Positions 44,717 to 53,311 of a DNA stretch of 64,000 nt are shown in pieces. The notes under the pieces are model-generated. The model did no database searches. It was not told where the DNA came from and saw only the letters and a program-made list of their open reading frames with translations. The position numbers and the translations under genes were made by a program. This DNA comes from Methylorubrum rhodesianum (GTDB lineage Bacteria > Pseudomonadota > Alphaproteobacteria > Rhizobiales > Beijerinckiaceae). Positions within the stretch are counted from its first letter, which is position 1. Each line of letters begins with the position of its first letter. The DNA lies in NCBI RefSeq assembly GCF_014199985.1, contig NZ_JACHOS010000001.1:496001-560000 (forward strand). Reading direction: 5' to 3'.

Positions 44717-45364
44717 TCAGCAGGCGAGCGTCAGTCGGTCCTCGACGGCGCGCACGCCCGGCGCGGCCCAGGCGGCGCGCTCGGCGAGCTCGCGCTCGCG
44801 CCAGACTTCGACGCAGCCGTCGAGGGTCACCCTGTCGCCGTCGACCAGGACCTGGATGGTGTCCGGGTCCCGGGCGCTCCGCCTTAGAGCCGCGAGGATG
44901 CGGGACTTGACCTCGGCGGCCTGGGCCGGCGGCTTCACGGCGATGCTGTTGACGATGTCGGTGACGCCGGCGAGACGGCGCAGGGCCTTATCGACAGCCG
45001 CCTTCTGGTGGTAGTACGGCACGCACCCTTCGAGCGTGACGCAGCCCTTCGCGACCTTCAGCGTGACCGAGCCCTCTGGGATGCGGACGTCCCATTCGAG
45101 CACCCGGGCGCAGCGCTCGGCCAGGGCCTCGTCGCCGATGCTGGGGTTGTCGGGGTAACGAACCTCGATCCGCTCGACCACGCCCCGGACGCCACGGACC
45201 CGGAGTACGACGCGCTCGGCGATGCTCTTCTCCGCGTAGTTCCGGACATGGCCGGTCAGGGTCACGATGCCGTTCTCGACGGTGACGCCGATCTGCGCCG
45301 CGTCGATCATTGGGGCGTATTCCAGCTCGTCGAGCACGTGCCGGTGCACGGTGATGTCGTCCAT
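44717..45364 (-). CDS. triple BON-domain protein
   Basis: A 215-residue paralogue of the BON proteins at 37190 and 50530. Three BON domains are marked by GIVTLTGHVRNYAEK, GCVTLEGCVPYYHQK and DRVTLDGCVEVWRER. It carries extra Cys residues in domains 2 and 3 compared with the paralogues. It starts MDDITVHRHVLDELEY at 45364, 28 bp after the small membrane protein gene, and is followed closely by the alcohol dehydrogenase gene. Confidence 0.87.
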   Translation of the reverse strand: MDDITVHRHVLDELEYAPMIDAAQIGVTVENGIVTLTGHVRNYAEKSIAERVVLRVRGVRGVVERIEVRYPDNPSIGDEALAERCARVLEWDVRIPEGSVTLKVAKGCVTLEGCVPYYHQKAAVDKALRRLAGVTDIVNSIAVKPPAQAAEVKSRILAALRRSARDPDTIQVLVDGDRVTLDGCVEVWRERELAERAAWAAPGVRAVEDRLTLAC

Positions 45365-45392
45365 CGCCCGTCTCCTCGTTTGGGTGTGATGC

Positions 45393-45593
45393 TCAGAGGA
45401 CCAGCCAAAGCAGCGCCGGCGTCGCCGCCGACGCCACGATGGCCAGGGCCAGGGCCTGCAGGCTCCCGATGCTCCGGTAGCGGTAGCCGTCCGCGACCAC
45501 CCGTTGGCCCGCGTCGTTTCGCGGCGCCAGCCTGACCGGCACCCGCACGCGGCGCACCGTCTGGATGTAGGTGGTTCGAAGCACCAGGGTCAT
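45393..45593 (-). CDS. small membrane protein
   Basis: A 66-residue protein with a basic N-terminal half ([23 protein letters not shown]) and a single C-terminal hydrophobic helix (about 45-66, [22 protein letters not shown]). It is probably tail-anchored in the inner membrane. It is the first gene of the leftward set with BON and alcohol dehydrogenase, and the FNR-like box at 45650 is centred 64 bp upstream. Function unknown. Confidence 0.55.
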   Translation of the reverse strand: MTLVLRTTYIQTVRRVRVPVRLAPRNDAGQRVVADGYRYRSIGSLQALALAIVASAATPALLWLVL

Positions 45594-45649
45594 CGTTCGC
45601 TCCTGCCGTTCTGACGGGAGCCATCCTGGCGGCGCGCCCCGAGGGCGCC

Positions 45650-45663
45650 TTGATCCACCTCAA
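45650..45663. promoter_or_regulatory. FNR/FixK-like box in a divergent promoter
   Basis: TTGATCCACCTCAA matches TTGA-N6-TCAA. It is centred 64 bp from the leftward small membrane protein start (45593) and 68 bp from the rightward phosphoketolase start (45725), so one site could serve both. Confidence 0.6.
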
Positions 45664-45724
45664 CGCCGCCTGCCCCGTCCGCCGGCACGGTCGACGCCGA
45701 GACCAGCTCCGCCGGGAGGCCGAC

Positions 45725-48277
45725 ATGGACGCGACGCTTGGAACGAGGGAGCGCCACGAAGGCGGTCGTCGGGGCGACGGACGCGCACCGGCGTTCGTGC
45801 CCGGGCCGCTCGGACCGGACAGCCTCAAGCGCATCGACGCCTACTGGCGCGCCGCGAATTACCTGTCGGTCGGGCAGATCTACCTCATGGGGAACCCGCT
45901 GCTGCGCGAGCCGCTCAAGCCCGAGCACGTCAAGCCGAGGCTCCTCGGGCACTGGGGCACGACGCCCGGCCTCAACTTCATCTATGCCCACCTGAACCGG
46001 GTCATCAGCCAGCGCGACCTCGACATGATCGCGGTCTGGGGGCCCGGGCACGGCGCGCCAGGGCTCGTGGCCAACGAGTACCTGGAGGGCACCTACGGCG
46101 AGATCTATCCGGACGTGGCGCGCGACGCGGAGGGGATGGGCCGACTGTTCCGGCAGTTCTCGTTCCCAGGCGGCATCCCGAGCCACGCCTCGCCCGAACT
46201 GCCCGGCTCGATCCACGAGGGCGGGGAACTCGGCTATTCCCTGGCGCACGCCTTCGGTGCGGCCCTCGACAACCCAGGCCTGACGGTCGCCTGCGTCGTG
46301 GGCGACGGCGAGGCCGAGACGGGCCCGCTCGCGGCGGCCTGGCACTCGAACAAGTTCCTCGACGCCCGCCATGACGGGACGGTCCTGCCGATCCTGCACC
46401 TCAACGGCTACAAGATCGCCAACCCGACCGTCCTCGCCCGCATGCCGCCGGAGGAGCTGCGGAGCCTTCTCGTCGGCTACGGCTACGAGCCGACCTTCGT
46501 CGAGGGGGACGAGCCGGCCCCGATGCACCAAGCCATGGCCACGGCCCTCGACGCGGCCTTCGACGCCGTCGCAGAGATCCGGAGGCGCGCCGGCCGAAGC
46601 GAGGCCGGGCGACCGCGCTGGCCCATGATCGTGCTGCGCAGCCCCAAGGGATGGACGGGACCGAAGACCGTCGACGGCAATCCGGTCGAGGGGACGTGGC
46701 GCTCGCATCAGGTGCCCGTGGCGGCCACGCGGGAAAACCCGGCGCATCTCGCCATCCTGGAAGCCTGGATGCGCTCCTACCGCCCCGAAGAACTGTTCGC
46801 GGAGGACGGCTCGCTCGTGCATGACCTCGCCGCGCTGCCGCCGAAGGGACAGCGTCGCCTCTCGGCCAACCCGCACGCCAACGCGCACCAGAGCGCTCCC
46901 TTGCGCCTGCCGGACCTCCGGCGCTTCGCCGTCGCCGTGCCAGAGCCCGGCCGCACCAAGTTCGAGGCCACCCGCGCGCTCGGGGCGTACCTGCGGGACA
47001 CGCTCACCCTCAACGCGGAGGCACGCAACTTCCGCATCATGGGCCCCGACGAGACTGCCTCGAACCGGCTCGACGCGGTGTTCGAGGTGACGGGCCGCGC
47101 GTGGCAGGAGGCGGTACTGCCGGGCGACGACCACCTCGCCCGGGATGGGCGCGTCATGGAGATCCTGAGCGAGCACCTCTGCGAGGGCTGGCTCGAAGGA
47201 TACGTCCTAACCGGCCGGCACGGCCTGTTCGCCACCTACGAGGCCTTCGTGCACGTGGTCGACTCGATGGTGAACCAGCACGCCAAGTGGCTGAAGTCCT
47301 CGCGCGACCTGCCCTGGCGTCGGCCGGTGCCGTCCCTTAACATCCTGCTCTCGTCCCACGTCTGGCGGCAGGACCACAACGGCTTCAGCCACCAGGATCC
47401 CGGCTTCATCGACTTCGTCGCGAACAAGCGCGGCGACACGGCCCGGATCTACCTGCCCCCGGACGCGAACACCCTGCTCTGCGCCATGGACCACTGCCTG
47501 CGGACCTACGACCGCATCAACGTCGTCGTGGCCGGCAAGCAGCCGGCGCTGCAGTGGCTGAACCTGGACGAGGCTGCGAGGCACTGCGCGGCCGGTGCCG
47601 GGATCTGGGACTGGGCCTCGAACGAGGGCGAGGACGAGCCCGACGTAGTGATGGCCTGTGCCGGCGACGTGCCGACCCAAGAGACGCTCGCGGCGGTCCA
47701 CTGGCTAAGCCACCACGTCCCGGAGCTGCGTGTCCGGGTGGTGAACGTCGTCGACCTGATGACCCTCCCGGCGCGCGAGACACACCCGCACGGGCTCGAC
47801 GACCCGACCTTCGACAGCCTGTTCACCCGCGACCGGCCGGTGGTGTTCGCCTACCACGGCTATCCCTGGCTCATCCATCGGCTGACCTACAAGCGCACGA
47901 ACCACGGCAACTTCCACGTGCATGGCTTCATCGAGGAGGGCACGACCACCACGCCCTTCGACATTTGCGTGCTGAACCGGCTCGACCGCTTCCACCTCGC
48001 GCAGGCCGCCCTGCGCGCCGTCGCGGGGTTGCGAACGCGGGCCGAGCATGCCGAGCAGGCACTCCGGGACGCGTTGGCCCGCCACCGCGAGTACGTCTGC
48101 CAGACGGGTGACGACCTGCCGGAGGTGCGGGATTGGGCTTGGCCGGAGCGGTATGCCCACGAGCATCCCGACCGCCGCCGCATCGAGGGCGACATCATGC
48201 AGTGCGGCCCGGCCGAAGCCGGCACGGGGGAGCTCCGGCCGGGCGAGACCGTGGACGACTGGACCATCATCGCCTGA
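45725..48277 (+). CDS. xfp: xylulose-5-phosphate/fructose-6-phosphate phosphoketolase
   Basis: A ThDP enzyme that splits xylulose-5-P or fructose-6-P with phosphate to acetyl phosphate plus a triose or tetrose phosphate. The 850-residue length is normal. N-terminal domain: [39 protein letters not shown] and GPGHGAPG. ThDP motif: [22 protein letters not shown] (about residue 200). Later blocks: [17 protein letters not shown] and [20 protein letters not shown] 45725 is chosen over the upstream TTG that overlaps the regulatory box. Acetate kinase follows 9 bp later. Confidence 0.95.
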   Translation: MDATLGTRERHEGGRRGDGRAPAFVPGPLGPDSLKRIDAYWRAANYLSVGQIYLMGNPLLREPLKPEHVKPRLLGHWGTTPGLNFIYAHLNRVISQRDLDMIAVWGPGHGAPGLVANEYLEGTYGEIYPDVARDAEGMGRLFRQFSFPGGIPSHASPELPGSIHEGGELGYSLAHAFGAALDNPGLTVACVVGDGEAETGPLAAAWHSNKFLDARHDGTVLPILHLNGYKIANPTVLARMPPEELRSLLVGYGYEPTFVEGDEPAPMHQAMATALDAAFDAVAEIRRRAGRSEAGRPRWPMIVLRSPKGWTGPKTVDGNPVEGTWRSHQVPVAATRENPAHLAILEAWMRSYRPEELFAEDGSLVHDLAALPPKGQRRLSANPHANAHQSAPLRLPDLRRFAVAVPEPGRTKFEATRALGAYLRDTLTLNAEARNFRIMGPDETASNRLDAVFEVTGRAWQEAVLPGDDHLARDGRVMEILSEHLCEGWLEGYVLTGRHGLFATYEAFVHVVDSMVNQHAKWLKSSRDLPWRRPVPSLNILLSSHVWRQDHNGFSHQDPGFIDFVANKRGDTARIYLPPDANTLLCAMDHCLRTYDRINVVVAGKQPALQWLNLDEAARHCAAGAGIWDWASNEGEDEPDVVMACAGDVPTQETLAAVHWLSHHVPELRVRVVNVVDLMTLPARETHPHGLDDPTFDSLFTRDRPVVFAYHGYPWLIHRLTYKRTNHGNFHVHGFIEEGTTTTPFDICVLNRLDRFHLAQAALRAVAGLRTRAEHAEQALRDALARHREYVCQTGDDLPEVRDWAWPERYAHEHPDRRRIEGDIMQCGPAEAGTGELRPGETVDDWTIIA

Positions 48278-48286
48278 GGCCGGGCG

Positions 48287-49435
48287 ATGATCCTCGTCCT
48301 CAACGCCGGCTCCTCCAGCCTGCGCTGTGCCCTGTTCCGGTCAGGGGCAGACGCACCGGCCTGGCGGGCGCACGTGGCCGGGATCGGGCATGAGCCGAAC
48401 CTCACCGTCGACGGCGCCTCTCAGGAGGGCGAGCGTCCCCCGGAAGACGACCATGCGACCGTCGCCCGCTGGCTGTTCGCGCGGCTGCCCGCGGCCCCGA
48501 CCGCGGCGGCGCATCGCGTCGTCCATGGCGGCCTGCGCCACGCGGCGCGGGTGCGCCTCGACGCGGAGGTGATGGCGGCGCTGGAGCAGCTCGTGCCGCT
48601 GGCGCCGGCGCACCAGCCGCAGGCGCTGGCCTGCATCCGGGCGGTCGCGGAGACGTGGCCGCACCTGCCACAGGTCGCCTGCTTCGACACGGCCTTCCAT
48701 CGGACGCAGGACAGGCTCGCGCAGCTCTACCCGCTGCCGCGCGCCCTCATCGACGTGGGACTCGTGCGGTTCGGCTTCCACGGCCTGTCCTACGCCCACG
48801 TCGCCCGGACGTTTCCGCATGGCCGGGTCCTGGCGGCCCATCTTGGACACGGGGCCAGCCTGTGCGCGATCCGGGACGGGCGCAGCGTCGCCACCACGAT
48901 GGGCTTCACGACGCTCGACGGACTGATGATGGGCACCCGCAGCGGCGCGGTCGACCCGGGCTTGGTGCTGCACCTGATCCGGGAGCATGGCCTCACCCCC
49001 GACGCGGTGGCCGAACTCTTGAATGAGCGCTCGGGCCTCCTTGGCGTCTCCGGCATCAGCGACGACGTGCGGGTGCTTAAGGCTAGCGGGGCTCCGGAGG
49101 CGCGCGAGGCCCTCGACCTGTTCGCCTACAGGATCGTGCGCGAGGCGGGCTCCCTCATCGCGGCGCTCGGCGGGCTCGATGCCCTCGTCTTCACTGGCGG
49201 CATCGGCGAGCACTCGGCGCAGGTTCGGGCCGCCGTCTGCCGCGGTCTAGCCTTCGCCAACGTGACGCTTGACGAGGCTGCCAACGACCGCTGCGAGGAA
49301 CACATCGGAGTCCAGAGGGCGGCGGTCGAGGTCCGGATCGTGCCCGCGGACGAGGAGCGCGAGATCGCCCTATCGATGGCCGGCTTTCTGGCTAAGAACC
49401 ACAACGGCCGGGACCCCTTGTCGTTCGGGCGATGA
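48287..49435 (+). CDS. ackA: acetate kinase
   Basis: The enzyme converts acetyl phosphate and ADP to acetate and ATP. At 382 residues it is slightly short for the family. Motifs are LVLNAGSSSLRCALF (1-16), VHGG (about 80), CFDTAFH, RFGFHGLSYAHVA, HLGHGASLCAIRDG, MGFTTLDGLMMGTRSGAVDPG and FTGGIGEHSAQVR, all in order. The gene lies 9 bp after phosphoketolase, forming the classic xfp-ackA pair for substrate-level ATP from sugar phosphates. No phosphotransacetylase is nearby, which favours acetate and ATP as the output. Confidence 0.95.
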   Translation: MILVLNAGSSSLRCALFRSGADAPAWRAHVAGIGHEPNLTVDGASQEGERPPEDDHATVARWLFARLPAAPTAAAHRVVHGGLRHAARVRLDAEVMAALEQLVPLAPAHQPQALACIRAVAETWPHLPQVACFDTAFHRTQDRLAQLYPLPRALIDVGLVRFGFHGLSYAHVARTFPHGRVLAAHLGHGASLCAIRDGRSVATTMGFTTLDGLMMGTRSGAVDPGLVLHLIREHGLTPDAVAELLNERSGLLGVSGISDDVRVLKASGAPEAREALDLFAYRIVREAGSLIAALGGLDALVFTGGIGEHSAQVRAAVCRGLAFANVTLDEAANDRCEEHIGVQRAAVEVRIVPADEEREIALSMAGFLAKNHNGRDPLSFGR

Positions 49436-49553
49436 TGATCCCGGCCAAGCCGCCGCGTAAGGGGCAAAGACGTTGCGCAACTTGCAAGCACAATTTAATT
49501 ATTCCAACTAAAGAAAGCTGTCAGAAGGGGGCTTCGTCCGTGCCCTTGTGAGA

Positions 49554-49784
49554 ATGACCCGCAGGAAGCCCTCATCCATTCGCCACCTGAGACGGTACAG
49601 CGGTTGCAGGCTCTACGACCCCGAGAGCCAGGCTTACCTGTCGGCGCGTGACGTCGAGCGGCTCATCCGTCAGGGCGTCAGGATCAGCGTGCGCGAGGCC
49701 GAGACGGGGCAGGACGTGACCCACGAGATCCTCCCGCCGAACCTGCAGCAGGGGGCATGCCGGGCAGGAAGACCCCGCACATGA
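49554..49784 (+). CDS. PhaR-type PHA accumulation regulator DNA-binding domain, stand-alone
   Basis: A 76-residue protein comprising essentially only the N-terminal domain of polyhydroxyalkanoate synthesis repressors: IRHLRRYSGCRLYDPESQAYLSARDVERLIRQGVRISVREAETGQDVTHEIL parallels the PHB_acc_N consensus (RRLYDT, ITL-x-D, VRDAKTGEDLT). The C-terminal PHB-binding region of PhaR (about 100 residues) is absent. ATG 49554 is assumed; a GTG two codons earlier is possible. The AT-rich stretch before it (about 49485-49515) may hold its promoter. It may modulate carbon storage. Confidence 0.72.
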   Translation: MTRRKPSSIRHLRRYSGCRLYDPESQAYLSARDVERLIRQGVRISVREAETGQDVTHEILPPNLQQGACRAGRPRT

Positions 49785-49850
49785 CGGCCCCGGTCCGCTG
49801 GTCGAGGACTTCGAGGGACGGCTGCCGTGGCCAAACGCCGGAGGCAACGT

Positions 49851-50045
49851 TCAGGGCGTGTCCGTCTTGCTCGACCAGTCCGCCGGCGGCTGCAGGCACC
49901 GCAACGACATGCGGCCAATCTTGTGGGTATCTGCGACCGGCAAGTCGAGCCAGAAGGCGCGCCACAAGGCGAGCCATGCCGGCTCCGGCAAGGGCAGTTC
50001 CGGGCGGGGAGATCCCGCCGGCAGGGTTCGGGACATCGGGATCAT
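49851..50045 (-). CDS. hypothetical small protein
   Basis: A 64-residue protein from ATG 50045, which overlaps the stop of the upstream gene (ATGA) and has GGAGGCC upstream. The sequence MIPMSRTLPAGSPRPELPLPEPAWLALWRAFWLDLPVADTHKIGRM is Pro/Trp-rich with one amphipathic helix. The gene junction is the best evidence for translation. Not recognised. Confidence 0.5.
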   Translation of the reverse strand: MIPMSRTLPAGSPRPELPLPEPAWLALWRAFWLDLPVADTHKIGRMSLRCLQPPADWSSKTDTP

Positions 50046-50518
50046 GGATGGCCTCCCACGCCTGCCGCGTCGACGCGGACGACCTTGAACGTGCGGTACT
50101 CCTCCTCCCCCGCCTCGCGGATCGAGACGTACTCGCCCTCGACGAAGGCGTGCGTGCCAAGCCGGTAGGCTGCCTCGTCGTCCTCGTTCGTCCAGTCCTC
50201 GTAGTCGATCAGCCAAGTGGCGCCGCCCTCGCCGCCGGCGCGGTGCACGAGCCGGCCGTGCCGGTCCGGCTCGCCCGTCCAGAAGCGGCGGGCACGGCAG
50301 TGGTCGCGGGCCTCGTGCCAAAGCGCCGTGTCCAAGCGGCCGTCGGGACCGAGCGGGGCCACGATGTCGTAGCCGCGGCCCGCGCTGCCCTCCGGATGCT
50401 CCGGGCAGCGTGCCAGCGTCAGGGTCACCCGGCGCAGCCTGGCCGTGACGTCCGGATTGCCGGCACGCTGCGCGAACCGGGGAGCGATGGCATCAATGCC
50501 GTGCGTTCCATGAGACAT
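50042..50518 (-). CDS. hypothetical protein
   Basis: A 158-residue soluble protein starting MSHGTHGIDAIAPRFAQRAG, 11 bp after the BON gene stop and therefore in its operon. The centre has GYDIVAPLGPDGRLDTALWHEARDHCRARRFW and WLIDYEDWTNEDDEAAYRLGTHAFVEGEYVSIRE, a beta-rich, acidic protein of the kind annotated only as conserved hypothetical. No catalytic motif is evident. Confidence 0.7.
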   Translation of the reverse strand: MSHGTHGIDAIAPRFAQRAGNPDVTARLRRVTLTLARCPEHPEGSAGRGYDIVAPLGPDGRLDTALWHEARDHCRARRFWTGEPDRHGRLVHRAGGEGGATWLIDYEDWTNEDDEAAYRLGTHAFVEGEYVSIREAGEEEYRTFKVVRVDAAGVGGHP

Positions 50519-50529
50519 GGCGGATTTCC

Positions 50530-51180
50530 TCAGCTCAGGGCGACGATGCGGTCCTCGACGGCTCGCACGCCCGGCACCGACCAGGCCGCGCGCTCAGCCG
50601 CCTCGCGGTCGGCCCAGGCCGTCACGGCACCTTCCAGCGTGACCTTGTCGCCCTCGACCCGAACCTTGATTCCATCGGCCTCGAACATCGCGCCGCGCTT
50701 GAACGCTTCCAGGATCTTGTCCTTGACCAAGGCGGGCCTGACCTCGGGCTTGACCTGGATGAGGTTCGATACGCCGACGACGCCGGAGAGCTTGCGCACG
50801 GCAGCCTCGGCCCCCATTGCCTGGTACTGCCAGGGCACCGCGCCGGTGAGCGTGATCCAGCCCTTGGCGACCTTCACCTGGATGGCCTGCTTCGGCAGGT
50901 GCACCGACCAGTCGATGATGGCGAGCGCCCGGGCGGCGATCTGGTCGTCCTCGATCTTCTTGGCCTCAGCGTACCGGACTTGGATCTCCTGGGCGATGGC
51001 GCGCACGCCCTTGACGCGGCGCACGGCGTTCTCGGCCTCGACCTTCTCGGCGTAGCTGCCGACGTGGCCCGTCAGGGTGACGACCCCGTCCGAGACGGCG
51101 ACGCCGATCTCGGCCGCGTCGAGGCTGGGGTCGAAGTCGAGCTCGTCAAGCACGTCGCGGCGCAGGTCCTTGTCGGTCAT
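50530..51180 (-). CDS. triple BON-domain protein
   Basis: A 216-residue paralogue of the other two BON proteins, beginning MTDKDLRRDVLDELDFDPSLDAAEIGV. The three BON cores are GVVTLTGHVGSYAEK, GWITLTGAVPWQYQA and DKVTLEGAVTAWADR. ATG 51180 is preferred (GGGAGAG upstream) over an ATG at 51204. It heads a leftward operon with two hypotheticals and has an FNR-like box centred 73 bp upstream. Confidence 0.88.
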   Translation of the reverse strand: MTDKDLRRDVLDELDFDPSLDAAEIGVAVSDGVVTLTGHVGSYAEKVEAENAVRRVKGVRAIAQEIQVRYAEAKKIEDDQIAARALAIIDWSVHLPKQAIQVKVAKGWITLTGAVPWQYQAMGAEAAVRKLSGVVGVSNLIQVKPEVRPALVKDKILEAFKRGAMFEADGIKVRVEGDKVTLEGAVTAWADREAAERAAWSVPGVRAVEDRIVALS

Positions 51181-51231
51181 GGCATCTCTCCCGGTGGCTG
51201 GCATGGTCGCAGCGGTGGGAGTGTGGGCGCC

Positions 51232-51576
51232 CTAGGCGGGTCGGCCTTGATCCAGCGCAAGCCCGACGCGCTGCTCGGCCCGGGCGATGGCGGCGCAGCG
51301 CTCCATTTCCGTGCGCAGGGCTGGGAGCGTCTCCTCGACGCCCGCCGCCTTGAGGTCAGCCTGGAACTCGGCGACCAGTGGCTCGTCGGCGGTCAGGACG
51401 CCCCGGTCGGTGAAGTCCTCGACGAAGCGCGCGGCCGCGTCTTTCCCCAGCCGCATCCGCTCGCAGGCCCAGGTCGCCAGGAGCAGGTTGCGCCGGGTGC
51501 GCACCTGGAAGCGCACCTCCTCGTCGTGCGCGAAGCGGCGCTCGAAGGCCTGCTCGCGTTCGTCGAACGTGGTCAT
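51232..51576 (-). CDS. DUF1476 protein, F1-ATPase zeta-type inhibitor paralogue
   Basis: A 114-residue helical protein beginning MTTFDEREQAFERRFAHDEEVRFQVRTRRNLLLATWACERM, closely resembling the alphaproteobacterial zeta subunit, which binds F1-ATPase and blocks ATP hydrolysis through its N-terminal segment. GGAGGT 5 nt upstream supports ATG 51576, although the frame extends to 51729. Within the regulon block it is behind FNR-like boxes at 51662 and 51716. The housekeeping copy is presumably elsewhere; this one may be a condition-specific inhibitor. Confidence 0.82.
   Translation of the reverse strand: MTTFDEREQAFERRFAHDEEVRFQVRTRRNLLLATWACERMRLGKDAAARFVEDFTDRGVLTADEPLVAEFQADLKAAGVEETLPALRTEMERCAAIARAEQRVGLALDQGRPA
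51247..51260 (-). promoter_or_regulatory. FNR/FixK-like box (one mismatch) for the BON operon
   Basis: TTGATCCAGCGCAA, identical to the box at 36612, is centred 73 bp upstream of the BON start at 51180. It lies in the 3' end of the zeta-inhibitor gene. Confidence 0.5.
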
Positions 51577-51661
51577 CGTGACCTCCATCTCGGCCGCCGG
51601 GCCCATGACCGCTAGGGCCGTCGTCGGATTGGACATCCTCAGACAACCGCGACACCGGGCC

Positions 51662-51675
51662 TTGAGACAGATCAA
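51662..51675 (-). promoter_or_regulatory. FNR/FixK-like box for the zeta-inhibitor gene
   Basis: TTGAGACAGATCAA, an exact TTGA-N6-TCAA match, is centred about 92 bp upstream of the start codon at 51576, a little further than usual. Confidence 0.55.
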
Positions 51676-51715
51676 TGGAGGCTCGGTGCCGGCCAAGTGC
51701 GGGGCTCCCCGACTT

Positions 51716-51729
51716 TTGACCCAGATCAA
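51716..51729 (+). promoter_or_regulatory. FNR/FixK-like box, second site
   Basis: TTGACCCAGATCAA, an exact TTGA-N6-TCAA match, is centred 80 bp before the rightward broken ORF at 51802 and 54 bp from the box at 51662. Confidence 0.5.
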
Positions 51730-51801
51730 GGCCGACGCCGCAGGCTCGTTTTTCAGTGGCCGAGGATCGCACCGGACCCGGCACTGTTCCCGGAGCCAGC
51801 C

Positions 51802-51904
51802 ATGTCCGAATGCCCACGGGCCACCGCCAGGTCGCTCCCACCGAAGGACCGGCGCATTCCGGAGGAGCCGCCATCCGGCGAGGATTGTCCGTCGTCAGAT
51901 GATT
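51802..51904 (+). pseudogene. 5' fragment of an ORF interrupted by IS element
   Basis: A frame opens at ATG 51802 (MSECPRATARSLPPKDRR), with GGAG upstream and an FNR-like box 80 bp before it, and runs into the IS left end at 51905, closing inside the IS at 51963. About 34 residues of the original gene remain. Nothing identifies the product. It is not obviously the missing N-terminus of the sigma factor remnant on the far side of the IS. Confidence 0.4.
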
Positions 51905-51959
51905 TGAGACAGGCTGCGGGCCTCAGGAACGGAGGCACTGGTCCACCTGGGTTGAGAAG

Positions 51960-52940
51960 TTAGGCAGCCTGCGCGTGGTGGCGCAAGCGGCGGTCGGTGA
52001 GAGTCTGGCGCTTGATCCGCTCCCGCTCGCGCAGGATGGCCTCGCCCCGGCCGAAGTAGACGTCGGCCGGCGTGAGATTGTTCAGGCTCTCATGAGCTCG
52101 GACGTGGTTGTAGTGCTCCACGAACGCCCCGACCCGCGCCTCCAACTCGCCGGGCAGATAGGCGTGTTCGAGCAGGATGCGGTTCTTCAGCGTCTGGTGC
52201 CAGCGCTCGATCTTGCCCTGAGTTTGGGGATGGCGGGGAGCACCGCGGATGTGGGTCATGCCGCGGCTGCCGAGCCAGTCGGCCAGGTCACCCGCGACGT
52301 AGCTCGATCCGTTGTCGGTCAGCAGCCGCGGCCGGTGCACCACCTGCACCTGATCGAGCCCGGCGGCGCTGAGCGCCAGGTCGAGCGTGGCAGTGACGTC
52401 GCTGGCCTGCATCGTGGCGCACAGCTTCCAGGCCACGATGAAGCGGGAGAAGTCGTCGAGCACCGTCGACAGATAGTACCAGCCCCAGCCGACCACCTTC
52501 AGGTAGGTGAAGTCGGTCTGCCAGAGCTGGTTGGAGGCCGTGGTCTTGTCACGGAACTCGTCGGCTGCCTTGACAACGATGTAGGCTGGGCTGGTGATCA
52601 GGTCGTGCGCCTTGAGCAGGCGGTAGACCGTGGCTTCCGAGACGAAGGAGCGCTGCTCGTCGGTGAAGCGCACGGCCAGCTCGCGTGGGCTGAGCTCCGG
52701 CTGCTCGAGCGCGAGGACGACGATCTGCTCGCGGATCGCCGTGGGCAGGCGGTTCCAGACCCGGCTGGGCCGAGAGGGTCGGTCGGCCAGGGCCTCGGGT
52801 CCCCCTTGCTGGTAGGCGTCGTACCAGCGGTAGAATGTGGCGCGCGGGATGCCGAGTTTCTCCAGGGTGGCGCGCACCGGCAGAGAGGACTGCTCGACCA
52901 GCCGGATGATCTCCAGCTTCTCAGAAGCCGAGTACCTCAT
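51960..52940 (-). CDS. IS3-family transposase OrfB (DDE integrase domain)
   Basis: A 326-residue transposase. The N-terminal helix-turn-helix region reads KLEIIRLVEQSSLPVRATLEKLGIPRATFYRWY. The rve catalytic core has Asp in LWQTDFTYLKV (about 140), Asp in LLTDNGSSYV (about 205) and Glu in GKIERWHQTLKN (about 240), a complete DDE triad. It ends with the usual NNLTPADVYFGR. Start ATG 52940 overlaps the orfA stop. It appears intact. Confidence 0.92.
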   Translation of the reverse strand: MRYSASEKLEIIRLVEQSSLPVRATLEKLGIPRATFYRWYDAYQQGGPEALADRPSRPSRVWNRLPTAIREQIVVLALEQPELSPRELAVRFTDEQRSFVSEATVYRLLKAHDLITSPAYIVVKAADEFRDKTTASNQLWQTDFTYLKVVGWGWYYLSTVLDDFSRFIVAWKLCATMQASDVTATLDLALSAAGLDQVQVVHRPRLLTDNGSSYVAGDLADWLGSRGMTHIRGAPRHPQTQGKIERWHQTLKNRILLEHAYLPGELEARVGAFVEHYNHVRAHESLNNLTPADVYFGRGEAILRERERIKRQTLTDRRLRHHAQAA

Positions 52941-53311
52941 GCCTCGTCTTCCCCAGCTCCGCTCATACTTTTTTTGAGCAGGCGGTTTTCCAGGGTGAGA
53001 TCGGCCACGACCTCCTTGAGGGCACGAGCCTCACGGCGCAGGTCCTTGACCTCGTCCGAGGTGGCGGCGCGGGCCGTGTCGCCGGCCAGCCGCTTCTTGC
53101 CCGCTTCCAGGAACTCCTTGGACCAGCCGTAGTACATCGAGGTGGCAATGCCTTCGCGTCGGCACAGCTCTGCGATGCTGTCCTCGCCGCGCAGGCCCTC
53201 CAGCACGATGCGGATCTTCTCCTCGGCCGAGAACTGGCGGCGGGTGGCGCGGCGGATGTCCTTGATCACCGCCTCTGCCGGCTTCCGTGCCGGCCCGGAT
53301 GTCTGCTTCAT
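52937..53311 (-). CDS. IS3-family transposase OrfA
   Basis: A 124-residue protein with an N-terminal HTH_Tnp_1-type domain (RRQFSAEEKIRIVLEGLRGEDSIAELCRREGIATSMYYGWSKEFLEAGKKRLAG) and a C-terminal leucine-zipper coiled coil (VKDLRREARALKEVVADLTLENRLLKKS). It binds the IS ends and partners with OrfB. It overlaps orfB by 4 nt. Confidence 0.9.
   Translation of the reverse strand: MKQTSGPARKPAEAVIKDIRRATRRQFSAEEKIRIVLEGLRGEDSIAELCRREGIATSMYYGWSKEFLEAGKKRLAGDTARAATSDEVKDLRREARALKEVVADLTLENRLLKKSMSGAGEDEA

Noticed and set aside
45590..47176. 528-residue open frame on the minus strand opposite phosphoketolase
   Set aside because: It is a shadow of xfp with no domain; long antisense frames are expected in high-GC DNA.
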